A stretch of 64,000 bases of DNA from Phaseolus vulgaris (lineage: Eukaryota; Streptophyta; Magnoliopsida; Fabales; Fabaceae): NCBI RefSeq assembly GCF_000499845.2, contig NC_023759.2, forward strand, positions 44,734,672 to 44,798,671, in the 5' to 3' direction. Of this stretch, positions 1-13,018 are shown piece by piece; within the stretch, counting starts at the first letter, position 1; each line of letters starts with the position of its first letter. The position numbers were made by a program, and so were the translations under genes. Below the pieces are notes generated by a model. That model saw only the letters and a program-made list of their open reading frames with translations, was not told where the DNA came from and made no database searches.

Positions 1-2433
1 CTACGGAAAAAAGTTAAAAACTCGTTAAATAGTTTCTTTATTACATAAACTCAAAAGATTTAAAATTTAAACTAAGAATCAAAATTAATATATTTAACCT
101 TAAAAATTATATCTTCTCTTTTACATTAAAATTTAAATTAAGACAAAGTTACACCCGTTAATAAAATTTAGGATTTAAAATTTAGAATTTAGATAATATT
201 GAAATCAAAATTTGGAGTACATGAACAGAATAGTAGAAAAATATGAATTATGTTAGTGATAACCCAAACTCTTGTGTTTTCCACCTTTGATGTATCCTGG
301 TATTATTCGATCCTTAAATCTTAAATACTTTAACTGATGTTGCTAAATTTGATAAAGATTTGGAAAATGCAAGACTTTTGATGCTTTATTTAATGCGATG
401 TAGTTGTTGCTTTCCTTTATTTAGAAGCGTTTGTCCAAAGTTATTCCCGATGCAGACAAATGGTACATATAGAACATATATAGTGAAGCACATGGTAAGT
501 GTTTTTCTTTTCCTTCATTTAGTTGGAACCAAATATTTAAAACGCAAAAATGTCAAAGTTCACCATCATCTATCTTCAACAAAAGATTCCATCCCCTGCA
601 TATTTTACCATATGCACAAACGTTTTCCATCAAGTCTATATAATACATTTATAAATGTCTATTGGAGAAATGAGAACTATTACTATCTATTGTGGAGATA
701 TAAAATGGACACTTCCTAATCCAAAAAATATATCCATTATTGATAATAAGATTATAATATTTGTTTTTCATATCTATTTGGGTAACATCTAATCTCTAAC
801 TATGGTGGATATCAATTTTCTCATTTACTCTATATGTTGCTCTTCTAATTTGTTTGCATTTATGTTTCTCAGAAATTCTCTTTATATAAAGAAAGAGAGA
901 GAAACTTCTTCATAATGAGATAATTAATGTTTGTTACATTTTCAAGATACTTTAAAAAGACTATCATTAACTTTCTAGGTTGAACACACAGTCTTCAAGA
1001 AAAATATAATTTCAAGACTTTGAAATATTCATAATTAAATATATTTAATGTCATGGTCTTCCATTAATTAATCCATTAATTAATGAGAGATTCCCAACAT
1101 GTGAAGTACTTTATGATAATTCCAAATTCATAATTTTCTTTCTAGAACACAAACACAATTCACTCATCGGTCAAACACTCAAATACAAAATAAGGAAAAA
1201 TAATTAATTTAAAGAAAAAAGAATATAAAGAAAGATACAACAAAGTAACAAGAATTATACAAAAACAATTTAATGTTATTTGACTGAAAATCTAGTCTAT
1301 CTGTACAAACAAAAAATCATTATATATGAATAAATTTAATATTATAATATTAAATTTTTCTCAAGTTTTATGATAAACCAGTAACTCTATCGTCTTATAA
1401 TTTTCAACTAAAAATGTTTCTCTTAAAAACTAACCGTGTACATAGTGATTCAGTTACAATAAACATAATCACCAAAAATTACTGAAAATTTCCAAAAAAA
1501 AAATAGATAATACAAAATTAAATCTTCCAAGTTTTTTATATTAAGAAAGGTTAATTCATTAGGCAATTTTAATATTGATAAGACAATAATAAACTAATAT
1601 ACAATCTCAAATCAAATGGGTAGACGATCTAGAAAACAAACTTATTTTATCTAAATCAAGTTTTCAGGGTCTTTTCTAAAAAAATCTCTCGGAGAAAGAT
1701 GTCTTTTATGGGAGGTTGGACTAGAGAAGTTAGGAACTGAAAATCAGGCATGCAAGTTTATTTTGGGAAGAGAAACAAATCCCGGAGCTAGATTTTATTT
1801 GCTGGTTTTGGGTTTTTGGGCTCCTTAAAGAAACATTAATTTTAAATGTCACTTGCACCTCAAAGAATTCGCGTTAATCTCTCCACGGTGGAACCTGGGA
1901 TGTGGTAATAATAATGATGAGATTTCATCTTAAACTAATATTAGATGAATTAGAAGCTCTAACGTCATGTTGGATTTCATTCTAAAATTAAAATTAATTA
2001 GTAAAATTGTCTAAAAGATATATAAGTAGCATTTAATAATTGAGATAGAAGTGATAAGACTTCCCAACAATAAATAAGAGTTGTAAAATAAATAATTTTT
2101 TTTTTTAAAACCATATAAAAAATTTAAGTATTTTGTTGGCTCAACTGATAATTTAATACTTTGATTTACAATAAAATTATAGACTTAGTCAAATTATGTA
2201 AATAAAATGTTAAGTGACTTAAGATATTTATGTTACCATAAATAACTTTTATTAAACACTTACTTTTAAAATGAGTCAAATTTTACATGTTAAAATAATA
2301 ATTTTAATTTTCTTTTCTCTTTTATCAAACCCGTAGGTTATGCAAAGAGACAGAAACTTACTAAATAATCGATTTGAAATACAAACTTCTTAAGTATTAC
2401 ATTTTGTGGACAGCCCATACACCTACATCTACT
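1..2433. other. AT-rich intergenic stretch, no supportable gene
   Basis: The stretch is AT-rich with stop codons in all frames. The longest open frame (about 360-719, plus) has unremarkable composition, no recognisable domain and no flanking splice signals that extend it. I see no RNA gene or clear transposon terminus here. Confidence 0.6.
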
Positions 2434-2442
2434 TTACTTGAT

Positions 2443-2766
2443 GACAATTTCTTCCTGCACCATATCAATTCTAACTTGCACCCTATATTTTTTAAAATTT
2501 TCAAAATTATCCTTATTCCGAATTTTAAAATTCAGAATAGTAAATATAATTAAAAAATTAAAAATGCAGAATAAAAATTTCCAAAATTCAAAATGTGTTT
2601 CGAATATATAAATCTAGAATATTTCTGGATAAAAGGTTGTGGAAGTAATTTTTATTTACACCTTTTTTATTTAAGGTTATTTTTTTATTTTAGAGGAATA
2701 TTTTTATCATTTTCAATAAGAGATTACGTGCATGTTGGAACTGATATGGTGCAGGGAGCATTTGCC
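2443..2766. mobile_element. MITE copy A, Mutator-like family with TGCACC termini
   Basis: This 324-bp AT-rich element has imperfect terminal inverted repeats of about 28 bp. The left end reads GACAATTTCTTCCTGCACC and the reverse complement of the right end reads GGCAAATGCTCCCTGCACC, both continuing into ATATCA. It is flanked by a 9-bp target duplication with one mismatch (TTACTTGAT at 2434-2442, CTACTTGAT at 2767-2775). It has no coding capacity. The duplication length points to a Mutator-like source, but no transposase is present to prove it. Confidence 0.7.
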
Positions 2767-2787
2767 CTACTTGATAATAAATAATAA

Positions 2788-3191
2788 TGATTTTTTCTTT
2801 CAACACCTCAATAATTACTAACTGCAACCAATAATAGAAGAAGAGAGAGAGAAAAAGAGAAAGTTATTCTAAAAATTATCATTTGTACTTTGGAAAGTTT
2901 ATTCTAAAAGTGATGTTCCAAATAAAAAACTTGTTCTATAACATTTTTATGTGTTTGAAGAGCTTATGTAAAATCCTATTTCAAGAATTCTGTTGTGAAA
3001 ATTTTTGTTTCAGAAATAATGTTTCAGATATTCCAAAAATAATATGTTTCAGATATTCCAAAAATAATGTTATAGAAATTCCAGAAAATTGTTCTGAAAT
3101 ATTTCCGAAACATATAATTTAAAAGTCACTTTTTCAAAGGATAGTAAGAGGATGCAGTTAGACATCATGGGGGTTGTAGGAAGAAAATTCC
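2788..3191. mobile_element. MITE copy F, diverged member of the same family
   Basis: This element of about 404 bp starts 12 bp beyond the target duplication of copy A. The left end (TTTTTTCTTTCAACACC, later CTAACTGCAACC) pairs with the reverse complement of the right end (AATTTTCTTCCTACAACC, later CTAACTGCATCC). An 8-bp AATAATAA lies on both sides (2780-2787, 3192-3199), but it is low-complexity and could be chance. The interior holds a tandemly repeated motif, TTTCAGATATTCCAAAAATA, at about 3010-3070. Confidence 0.5.
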
Positions 3192-3570
3192 AATAATAAA
3201 GGAATAAATATGAGGACAGTTCGAAGATTAAAGAAACTCACTGAAAATGTTTTTTTTTAAATTATCTTCAGATCAATAAAAAACAAACATGCAAGTAAAT
3301 AATTTTGAAGACGCTTTGCTCAAAAAATTAAAACAAATGAGAGAAACATAACAAGGACAGTTATCTCTCACACAACATAACCATCGTTTTGCCTCTTGTT
3401 TTACTAATTAACTAACAAATGACGATCTTCTTTTTAGCGTCACAAGTGACCATCTTAATCACTAAGCATTTTACTTCCTGCCACCAAACCACTTGTTTAA
3501 AAACTAACTAATCATCTTCGAGAAAAGGATGATGATACCCCTCACAAATTAATGCCCAGACATGTATTTA

Positions 3571-6500
3571 CTAAAGTCTTTCCTTCACCACTGTTCTGAT
3601 TAGATCTCTGTTGTTCCACACGAGCACCAGCGTTTCGATATGCACGGATCTACTGCGAGCCCCTGAGGTAGACGCTGGGAGATTAAATGCACATTTTTTA
3701 GATTTGCATCTAGCTATGTTTAAGGTACTCAAAGAGTATCTGCCTGCATACTGCAGCACATAAAAAAAATCCCTTGGTTAAATCATATACTTCAGTCAAT
3801 CGTGCCCTTGTAGATGTACCGGCCCTTATAATGACTGGCTCAAATTTACCACTCAATATAAATTGTATCACAAAATGGAACTCTGAATGGATGAGAAATG
3901 AGAGGATGAATTACAGCCACTAGACTTGCACATCTATAATAATTCTCCATAGATTATGATGACAACTCAAGAACTGGTAAAATAACTAGTTATAGCATAG
4001 GAACGGTGCTGCAATGACTTACATTTGGAATGTCAAAATCACCTTCCCTTGCATCGCATATATCCAGTGACAATTTTCGAAGCAATGGCATCTGTTAGTT
4101 ATGATAGAATATACAACATCTAATATTAATTTCGTCACATTTGCAAAATACAAAATAATAAATAAACACGTAAAAGCAAAGTGCAACCTCTGAAGTAGCA
4201 TAACAAACGAAGTTTCTGCATAGCCCAGGGCCCTGCATAGTAGATTACAGTTTCAATTTTCAATATATGATCTCCAGAGGGATTCATAAAGCAGATGTTA
4301 GCTTCTTCTTTTTAGAAAGCTGGGTGAAAAGCTGATAATTAAGATCTTTAACATAATTTAGTATTATCTTCAACAGTCAAAGACGCATAAGTATATTTCA
4401 TACTTCAGATGCGTAATAAAAGGTGTCTCAGCAGAAAGAATGGCATGTGTGTTTCCAATTGTACTTATAATCTTATATGTGCAGTCCTTATTTGATCATC
4501 AGAAAGAATCAAGATTCACATAATCACCAATCGGAATGTTGAGGCCTTAAAAATAGAAACAGAGAATATTGCTGGAAGAATAATGTGTACACCAATCAGT
4601 AAATTGACAACAGGGCTCTCAAATACCATGTCTTGGAGTATAAAATGCCCCATTTCATTTTAGTAAAAAAAAATTTAATGTATAGAAAGCTCACATTATG
4701 TCTCAGCAGGATATCTTCAAGAGCTTTGCAGTCAAGAAGAGCAGAAGCCCCATTAGCTGTTACTTCTCCACAGTCCTAAAAATCAAGCATACTTGCAATT
4801 AAAATCTACTTACAGAAACCTAGAGGGTAGGTAGTATGTTAAAGTTTTAGAACCAAAAATCTCATTGTTGAGACATTAGCATCAGTTATCTTTATTATTA
4901 TTCTGTAGATAGCTGTACTACAGTTGTACTATTATTGTTATTCTTTCCTGTCTCTGTTAAATGCAATACAAAGGTAAGGACTCTCTTTCCATGCCACTTC
5001 TCTCTTCCTCATACTCATGAACAATGTGGGAACTATGATCATATGCATCCTCTAAACAATAAGTATTTGATGTGTAAAAAAAAAAAGTAATAATTGCCAT
5101 ATCACAGGAATAGTACTCAGTTTCCACATCAAATTCAGCAGAACAACTTTGAGCTCCCAATAATGGGAGATCGATTTCTTCTTTCACTTCCCAGCAGAAA
5201 ACTATTCATTCTTACAAAATTTCTCTAGGCCAGGAGATGACAGCTGCAAGACACACATATTGCTCGGTTTCCAGGACACTCATAAAGCCAACATATTCAT
5301 ATTACGTAAAAAAAGGTCTGCGTATAAAAATGTTATAGCCATGTCAGAGATAATTCTAAGTGTTTCTAAATTAACAAACCTCTAAATGGATAGAAACCAA
5401 GCCTGGCCATCCACACGAAATTATCGGTAGAGAGTCTGCAATGAGAAATAGCATTGAGTCATTGACAAACATACAAGTGATTACCAGTTAATTAAATTAG
5501 CAGTGGTCAACCACTCTGCTATAACTTAATTTGTACAAGACAAAATTCACCAAATTGTTATATTGTCCCCTCCCTCCTTTAATCTTTCTTTTTCTTTGTT
5601 TCTATTGTTACCGACCACCATAGAATTCTAAGTAGCAATTTACAACAAAACAATCAGCAGAATGGCGAACAGAGGATGTTCCTGTTTGCAATATTATATA
5701 GAGGGTTCAACTTCCTCAAATTAGAGCCATACGATAATGATACAAAATCATGTGCTATGAATTAAGCCAGGTGCCCCTAATAATCATTGCGCTATTTAAT
5801 CCTAACCTGCGTCAAGAAGAGAACACCCTAGCAATGAAAGCTCAGCCAAATTTCTGCAGTTTTGAGTTAGAACAACCAAATCATCATTCGTCATCCATGG
5901 GGTTACTCTTTCAAGCCTCAGCTTTCTAAGATTTTGCATCGGGAATTTGAAGCTTGACATGGATATATCACCAAAACAATAGCACATAGCTAATACTTGC
6001 AAGTTTTTCAAGGATGCAACAAAGTTCATCACAATTATATCAGATATGACCTGTAAAAGAACCAAAAGAAAAGCAAACAAAATTTTAGAAATGTGATATA
6101 CAGCATCTAAGAAATGAAAGCCCAACTATACATAGAGTAAAGTATATTAGTCAATGTAAGACACACACATCTCCTATACATTGATACAATAAGAATCAGA
6201 AAGACAACATTTTAGCTATAACCGATGAAACTAATTCAAGGTGAAAACCTTGACTCGTCGTGAAATGCTTGAAGGAGGAAATAATGATGGAACTTCATGG
6301 AGTGTAGATGCCAAATGAAAAGTTTAACCACTAAATTAGCTAAAGGAAACAGTTTCTCCGCTGTTTTTCGAAACTTTGATCAATTGAAATAATTTTTCTA
6401 TATTCTTTAGGGAGCAATAAAGAACCTCAAATATCAGGAAAGATGATCATCACCTGAAAATGAAGGATTATTGTTTCTAGCAAGGGACAGATTGCAGGTA

Positions 6501-9500
6501 ACCGTTTCAAAGCATCTTCACCTAGCATTCCACCTAAACCTATATTGATGGCCTTTAATGACATCAGTGCAGGTTCCAGAGAAATGAAAGAGAAGGAAGA
6601 AAAGCCCCACCCAAACTCAATCTCTTCCAATCTATACATTTTTCCTAACTCAGCGTGTAGTTTTTCATGCAAAGAGGGAAAATCAGATTCTCTTTTTTCA
6701 GCACAATTGTCTCCAGGAAACAAATTTCGACAGTCTCTTGCTTTCAGACACTTTAAACTTGGATTTCCTTGAATAACATAAGCTAATGCAGCCCTAGAAA
6801 TCTGCAATTTCACAAAATAAAAAATTGTCACTGTAACACAATAAAAAATTGTCACAGTAACACAATAAAAAATTGTCACAGTAACACAAAATGACCCTGA
6901 ATATATCAAGTAAATTTTCTTGGGGAATGTTGTATGATATAATAGTAGATTATTGTACAATGATATGCATAAAATATATCAGTTATGCACACAATATTAT
7001 TTGTACACAAGGATAATTGAATGAATAACGAGAAAATTTGAAGCAAGCACAAAGGTTTATAATGTTTATGTAGTAAATGCATCCGAAACAACAGTTAGAA
7101 TTCAACATGAGAAGGATATAACTTGTTTATTAGCCAATGTTTATACAATTAAAGGAGGCATATACATATGCATCATGCGTGGTTATTTTAGGTTGAAACT
7201 GGCCCAGCAAGTCTTGACTACCATCTACAGACCGAAATAAACTTGCTGTTGTACATTAGAATGGAGCAAGCAAGCATTCACCTTAAACTTCAACTAACAT
7301 TAAAGTTTCAGTAAAATAATATCAGCAACTTCTATTGCCAACTGCAAAGATAAAGACAAAGCATGCAAGTTTCCATAAACTTGACAACAAACCTTTGTAT
7401 TTGAAATATCAAGCATCTCCAAGGAAGAACCTACATAGTTATACAGTGCCTGGTCAATCAGGTCAGTTCCTCTCAGGCATAAACTCTTCAAAACTTGTGT
7501 TTGAGACATAAGCTCTATTAGAGATGACTTAGAAACACCTACAAAACAACGATTTATCATTTTTTTTAATGTAAAACTGAAATTTATAAAAATGTACAAC
7601 ACTCTTCTCACAACAACAGTACTGGGTCCTGTACAAGCTGTTTTCAATTATAAAGCATGATTTGGTCTCCTATTACATACATTTTATTTAAAGAATAAAT
7701 GATTCATGAGGTCATCACTAAAGGGACTTCTTTTACCATAAAAGTTAGACAAAAGCTTGGAAATAAAGCAAAAAATTGGTGGACTGAACACCTAGCATAT
7801 GAAGAGGTCATAAGGGTGATCCAAAGCAATAGTAGCATAATTGTAACCTAACTAATGTATGCCTGTATCAAAATCAAATACATACATCAAGGGAAATCTG
7901 GGTTTTTCACACAAATAAAAGGTTTAACCATTATCATTTATCACTCCATCGTTCCGTTCACATAAAACTTTATCCAAGTCACACAATGCCCTAGCTTCTT
8001 AGGAATGTCAAAAACATCTGCAGCCAGTTTTAAGTGAATTTCTTGAAATTTTATGAGTCAAGCATTTACAGATTCCTGGAAGTTGACTCAAATAAACTAA
8101 GAAAAGGAATACAACTTACCCTGGCAGCCACCAATATGCAATGTTTCAAAATTAGACACCGCTGAATTCAAACGCTTATCTCTAGAATGCAGAGAGATGT
8201 TGCCACTATCAGAAATAGCTGAGCAAAGAGCTTGAACTGAATTTACCCCAAATGAAGTATCACAAACCACAATTGAATTAAGTTTTTTACTCGTGGATAT
8301 GAGATCTGATATGCCAATATCAGTGACAGAAATGCATCCTTTAATATTCAGGTGACACAATGAAACACATAATTTGGAGATGTACTGGAGGCCCAAATCT
8401 GTCAGGAAAAATAATTAACATAACTTAACATGGATAAAAACATAAACTACAAAAAAAAAATCAAAATGAATCTTTTCACCAGAAAAACCTCCTACCACTG
8501 ACATCAGTTCTTCCTTCCAATGTGAGCTTTGTAACATTAGAAAGAGGAGGTCCAAATTCATTAAATAACATGATTTGCACTGCTTGATATTTAACACTCG
8601 AAGTCTTCTCTGGTATTGGTTGTATCTCAGCAGGACTAGAGGATAAAACTGTAACTGATGCTGGTATCAGTGGGGTAATATCAACAGTCAAGTCAATTTC
8701 AGAAACCAAGGGACATTTCTCCAATAATTGAAGGAAACTGATTGTCCCAATATTCAAAAGATAACCTGCTTTCAATGTTCTTAAAGAAGGAAAGGACTTG
8801 CGGAAGCAATCAACAGCATGTTCAACACACAATTTTTGACACTTAGACATATCCACCTCCTGAACTGCTTCAAAGCTCAAGGTTTCTTCTGACAGATTTT
8901 GGGGGAACACCCATTTATCTCTTACAGGATGTTCACAATTAATAAATAAATTTTCTATAATCTTCTTTTGCATGGGAACTGTTAAATATGATTGAGGGAT
9001 GAGTGACAGACGAAGTATGGTAGATGTTATTTGCGGGCAACCAGAAAGGTCCATTTTCTGCATGCAATGGAAATTCATGTTACAAAAGCATGATATCATT
9101 CCTAATATAACATCACAGACTCCATGCAAACATCTATAAGACAATTTGGCTCAGATATTAAGGGCCTGTTTGGACAAGCTTCTCTATAAGAACATCTAGT
9201 CTAGGAGAGAAAAATATTAAGAAAAAAATGAAATTGACTTATCCATAAGCTAAAACTAGCTTAGGAACAAATTAAAAATAAAAATTTAGAGAAGTTATAT
9301 GAGAGAGCCTCCATAAATTAGATTATACACAAGTTAATTTTTACTTATGAAGATGTCAATTTCCTTTTTTTTCTTCATATTTTTCTCTCCTAAAAATCTT
9401 TATGAAGAAATCATCCAAACGGGCCTAAGATAACATGATGCATTTGAATAGCACTTGCAAATACTGAAACCATAAATCAGAAGGAACCAATCATAACTAA

Positions 9501-12500
9501 CAAAACATTGACTTGCAAAGTCAAAACATGAAAGTTACACAACAATAATAGTTAAATGCCTATCTGGTCAAGTAATAACTTCATCATGTTCAATTTGTAC
9601 TTTTTTCCATACCATCAAAAGAAATAAATGATAGTTTCTATGAAGTATTGACTTTAACACTGACACCAAATATGTCACTAACACAGGAACGCAAATAATG
9701 CTAAAATATAGGACATTGTGATACCACACATATATACACATGTTGAGAATCAAATTAAAAAAATTATAATTCACCTTATAAAAATAAAGTTAAGATTCAT
9801 AACTTTCATATGAAAATAACCTTCACAAAAAGAATACTAAGATAGGAGGGAGTGAGAAGTCATTTTTCAATGCAGTCTTTAAAAAAAAATCCTAAGACGA
9901 GAAGATGAAACATATCTCTTACAACAAGTTAGGTCCTACAATAATGAGCCTAAAAAAATGCTATAATAGGAGGCATCTTTTAGTTTTTTCAAAAGTAAAA
10001 GATCTAGTCTAGAGTTGGTGACCTTCTTCGTAATCATTGAAAAACAGTCTCATAGTTCTAGTTCAAGTGACAAATAAGCTAAATAGTTTTTTTGTTATTT
10101 AGAAATTAGACATTGCGAAGGTGTGTCCAACTCATGTCAAGAGCATGTCGTGTCAGTGAGGTGTCGGACATGCAACATGCCCCTCATTTTCTGTGTCAAT
10201 GATCCTTGGTTTGTATCATCTTTGACATATATCCTTTGCACTCAAGTTGTATGGGCTATGGAGGGAAATTACCTGTTCATTCTCTAATTCTAGTTAAAAA
10301 TGATCATAAAGAGGCAATCTTAATTATTAGCCAATAATTATTAAAACAAAATTCATACAAGATAGTAGGCTGTTCTCTTTACTTTTTTCTTCTTTTTTTT
10401 TTCTGGTACCATAAACGCAAAGCATTAAAAGCTCATAATCTTAAGCTAAGAAACATAATTATCAAAGCCAAAATAATTGAGTAGCTTTCAAGTATTAGAA
10501 GAAGTACCTTTGAATATTCTGTCAACCTAATCCTGAGATGATGCAAGTCACTATACTTGAAAGTATCTAGTGAACCCATAGGAACAATATTCAGTAGTCT
10601 GAAAATTGAATCAAGGCTTTCCTCAGCCAGCTGTCTAAAATAAAAAGAGTTTCTTTTTCCTGTTAAACAAATAAAAAATTACCTTACAGCATCTAGGAAT
10701 TTCTGCATGAAGAATAAAGACTGTTCAGTGCTTCATGTAAAAGCTCAAGAAAATGGTATACCTAGAGCAAACCACAAAGGCAAAAGGCCCACACGAATCT
10801 GTAGGAATCAAGATCAAAATGTTATGACATTTAAGCACAGATGATATGGAAGCATATGGCTAAATTGTCATCAACGGCAAAGCAAGAATTCAGGTGCAAA
10901 AATATTAAACATATTTTTAAGACCTTGATTGATTCATAATTATTTCTCAAAATAAAGTAGATGATAAAATACTTACACTTGCATCATACTAATGAGAATA
11001 TAATTACATCATACATGCGGATCAATGTACAAATTAAAGAGCACATTATCCAAAAATCAGCTCAAAAATTTATATATATATATATATATATTGTGGGATT
11101 ACTATGTATAGGTGTGTGGTATTAGAAGAGGAGTATGGAGACATTAGAGCATCATTTTAGAGTAAGCATTGGAGGTGAGAGGCACAGAAAGGAGCATGTT
11201 GCAGCATTTGAAACCCCTCAGTTTCTGTAAGTGCTTGTTATTTTCTGTATGCATCGGTAAAAAAATTTACACCAACACAGTCTTCAATATTTGTTACACA
11301 ATTTTTTATGAGATTAAATTACACCAATCCTCCCTTATTCAAATTACATTACAGGAACGTACAAATCACCTTCTAAAAGTCTGAGTAAATTATAGTAACC
11401 AAACACCTATTGAGATTTTGTAAATTTCTCCTAATATCCCTCATTTATGCATCCCTACACCAATTCCCCTTAATTGTTTGAAACACATTACACTGATAAC
11501 CCTTAATTATTTTAAATACATTATACTGTATGAGGAATGCTATAATGAACAGTGTAAAAGTAGGGAGTTATGTGCAATCTCAAGAAACTACCGGGAGTGC
11601 TAGTGTCATTTACTCAGCCTAAATATCTTTGAAAGTTGAATTGAACAATTGTTTAACAATCATATTTTATGAGTATTCCTTCATAGTAAAATATGGTTGT
11701 TATCAAGGACAAATCAACCCACGTGATTACCACTACTATGGTCTCTCCCTTCTCCTTGTCTTCCTTTGCACTTGGTCTTCAGTCTCCATCTCAGTCTACG
11801 TCACGGTCTTTATCACAGTCACGGGGGGTTAGATTTTTCCTTAGTGTATACACCTATTTATATTACCTGAGTTGGGCTACTATGCATACGGATAGTTCAA
11901 TCTAGGCCCAACATCTCCTTAATCATGATTCTAGAGTTAATTTACACCTAATTATCGCTAATGAAGTAATTATGCAATAATCCGACAAGTTGATTGACTT
12001 GAATGATTACTTGTCAATAGGTCGAGATGCCGACACGTGACATCATAATGGCGGCATGTCGGTATTTAAGACACGGATCGGCATGTCAGACAGTACAGTT
12101 ATCACTCACTGTTTGACTTTGGCGGTTGTAGGTCTGGAAAATAAAAGAGAGATGGACGTAAGTGTTACTAAAGGTGTAATGATTGGAGTAGTTTCTCTTT
12201 TTCCTAAAGAGCCTAAGGGACTTGTCCATCAACTACATTGCCCTATTAGGATTCTTAATGTTTATTATGGTAATTGTGTTGTCGGTTAAGCTTGCACTAT
12301 TTGTATTTTACCAGTATTTGACCTAGATTAATTAGTGACACGAGGAGAGTGAGGGTTGCATAACATCTCACAATTATTCGGAATAGTACTTTTCCATCTT
12401 CTCCTATAATATAAAAAGTAACCATGACCATGAATAGCACATTGTTGACGATATTCTGGTTGCAGCAACATAGTGAAGCAACATCCTTCTGTTTAGAAGA

Positions 12501-12975
12501 TGCAAACAATAGGATTTGGCATGACTATATACACTGGTAATTTTTCCCAAGACTATTTCCATTATAAATTATCCAAGGCCTTTACATCTATAATGAGCCA
12601 TATAACCTCACTTGTTTCAAAATTCCGTTGCAATTGTCTTCAGTTTTGCTTGGCCTCTCCAAATTTTCCAAGTTACTTTCAAGCCAGAGAAGAAGTGCAT
12701 CAGAAAGATGCAGTTCACTGTCAAGATACTACAGCATTAGAATCTAAAATTTATGTAGTCTTGAATGAAATCATTTCATGTATAAATCAGTCAAACCTGT
12801 CAACAGTCAAATGAGGGTGCTTTACAGAAGATAACAGCAGGTCAAATGGAAGTTTAACAAAAAAATTGCTATGCTTTGCCCACATCTGTGAAACAAGAAA
12901 AGTAAAAATATATATATAAAAAACATCTAAGAATTAAAAAAAAATGAACAAAAAATTAAGCTTAGAAAAAGCACA

Positions 12976-13018
<43 letters not shown>

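Noticed and set aside
360..719. 119-codon plus-strand open frame with Cys-rich composition
   Set aside because: No recognisable domain, no supporting splice or promoter context, and composition typical of chance frames in AT-rich DNA.
2593..3122. Two short plus-strand open frames
   Set aside because: They lie inside MITE copies A and F and reflect the inverted-repeat sequence, not genes.
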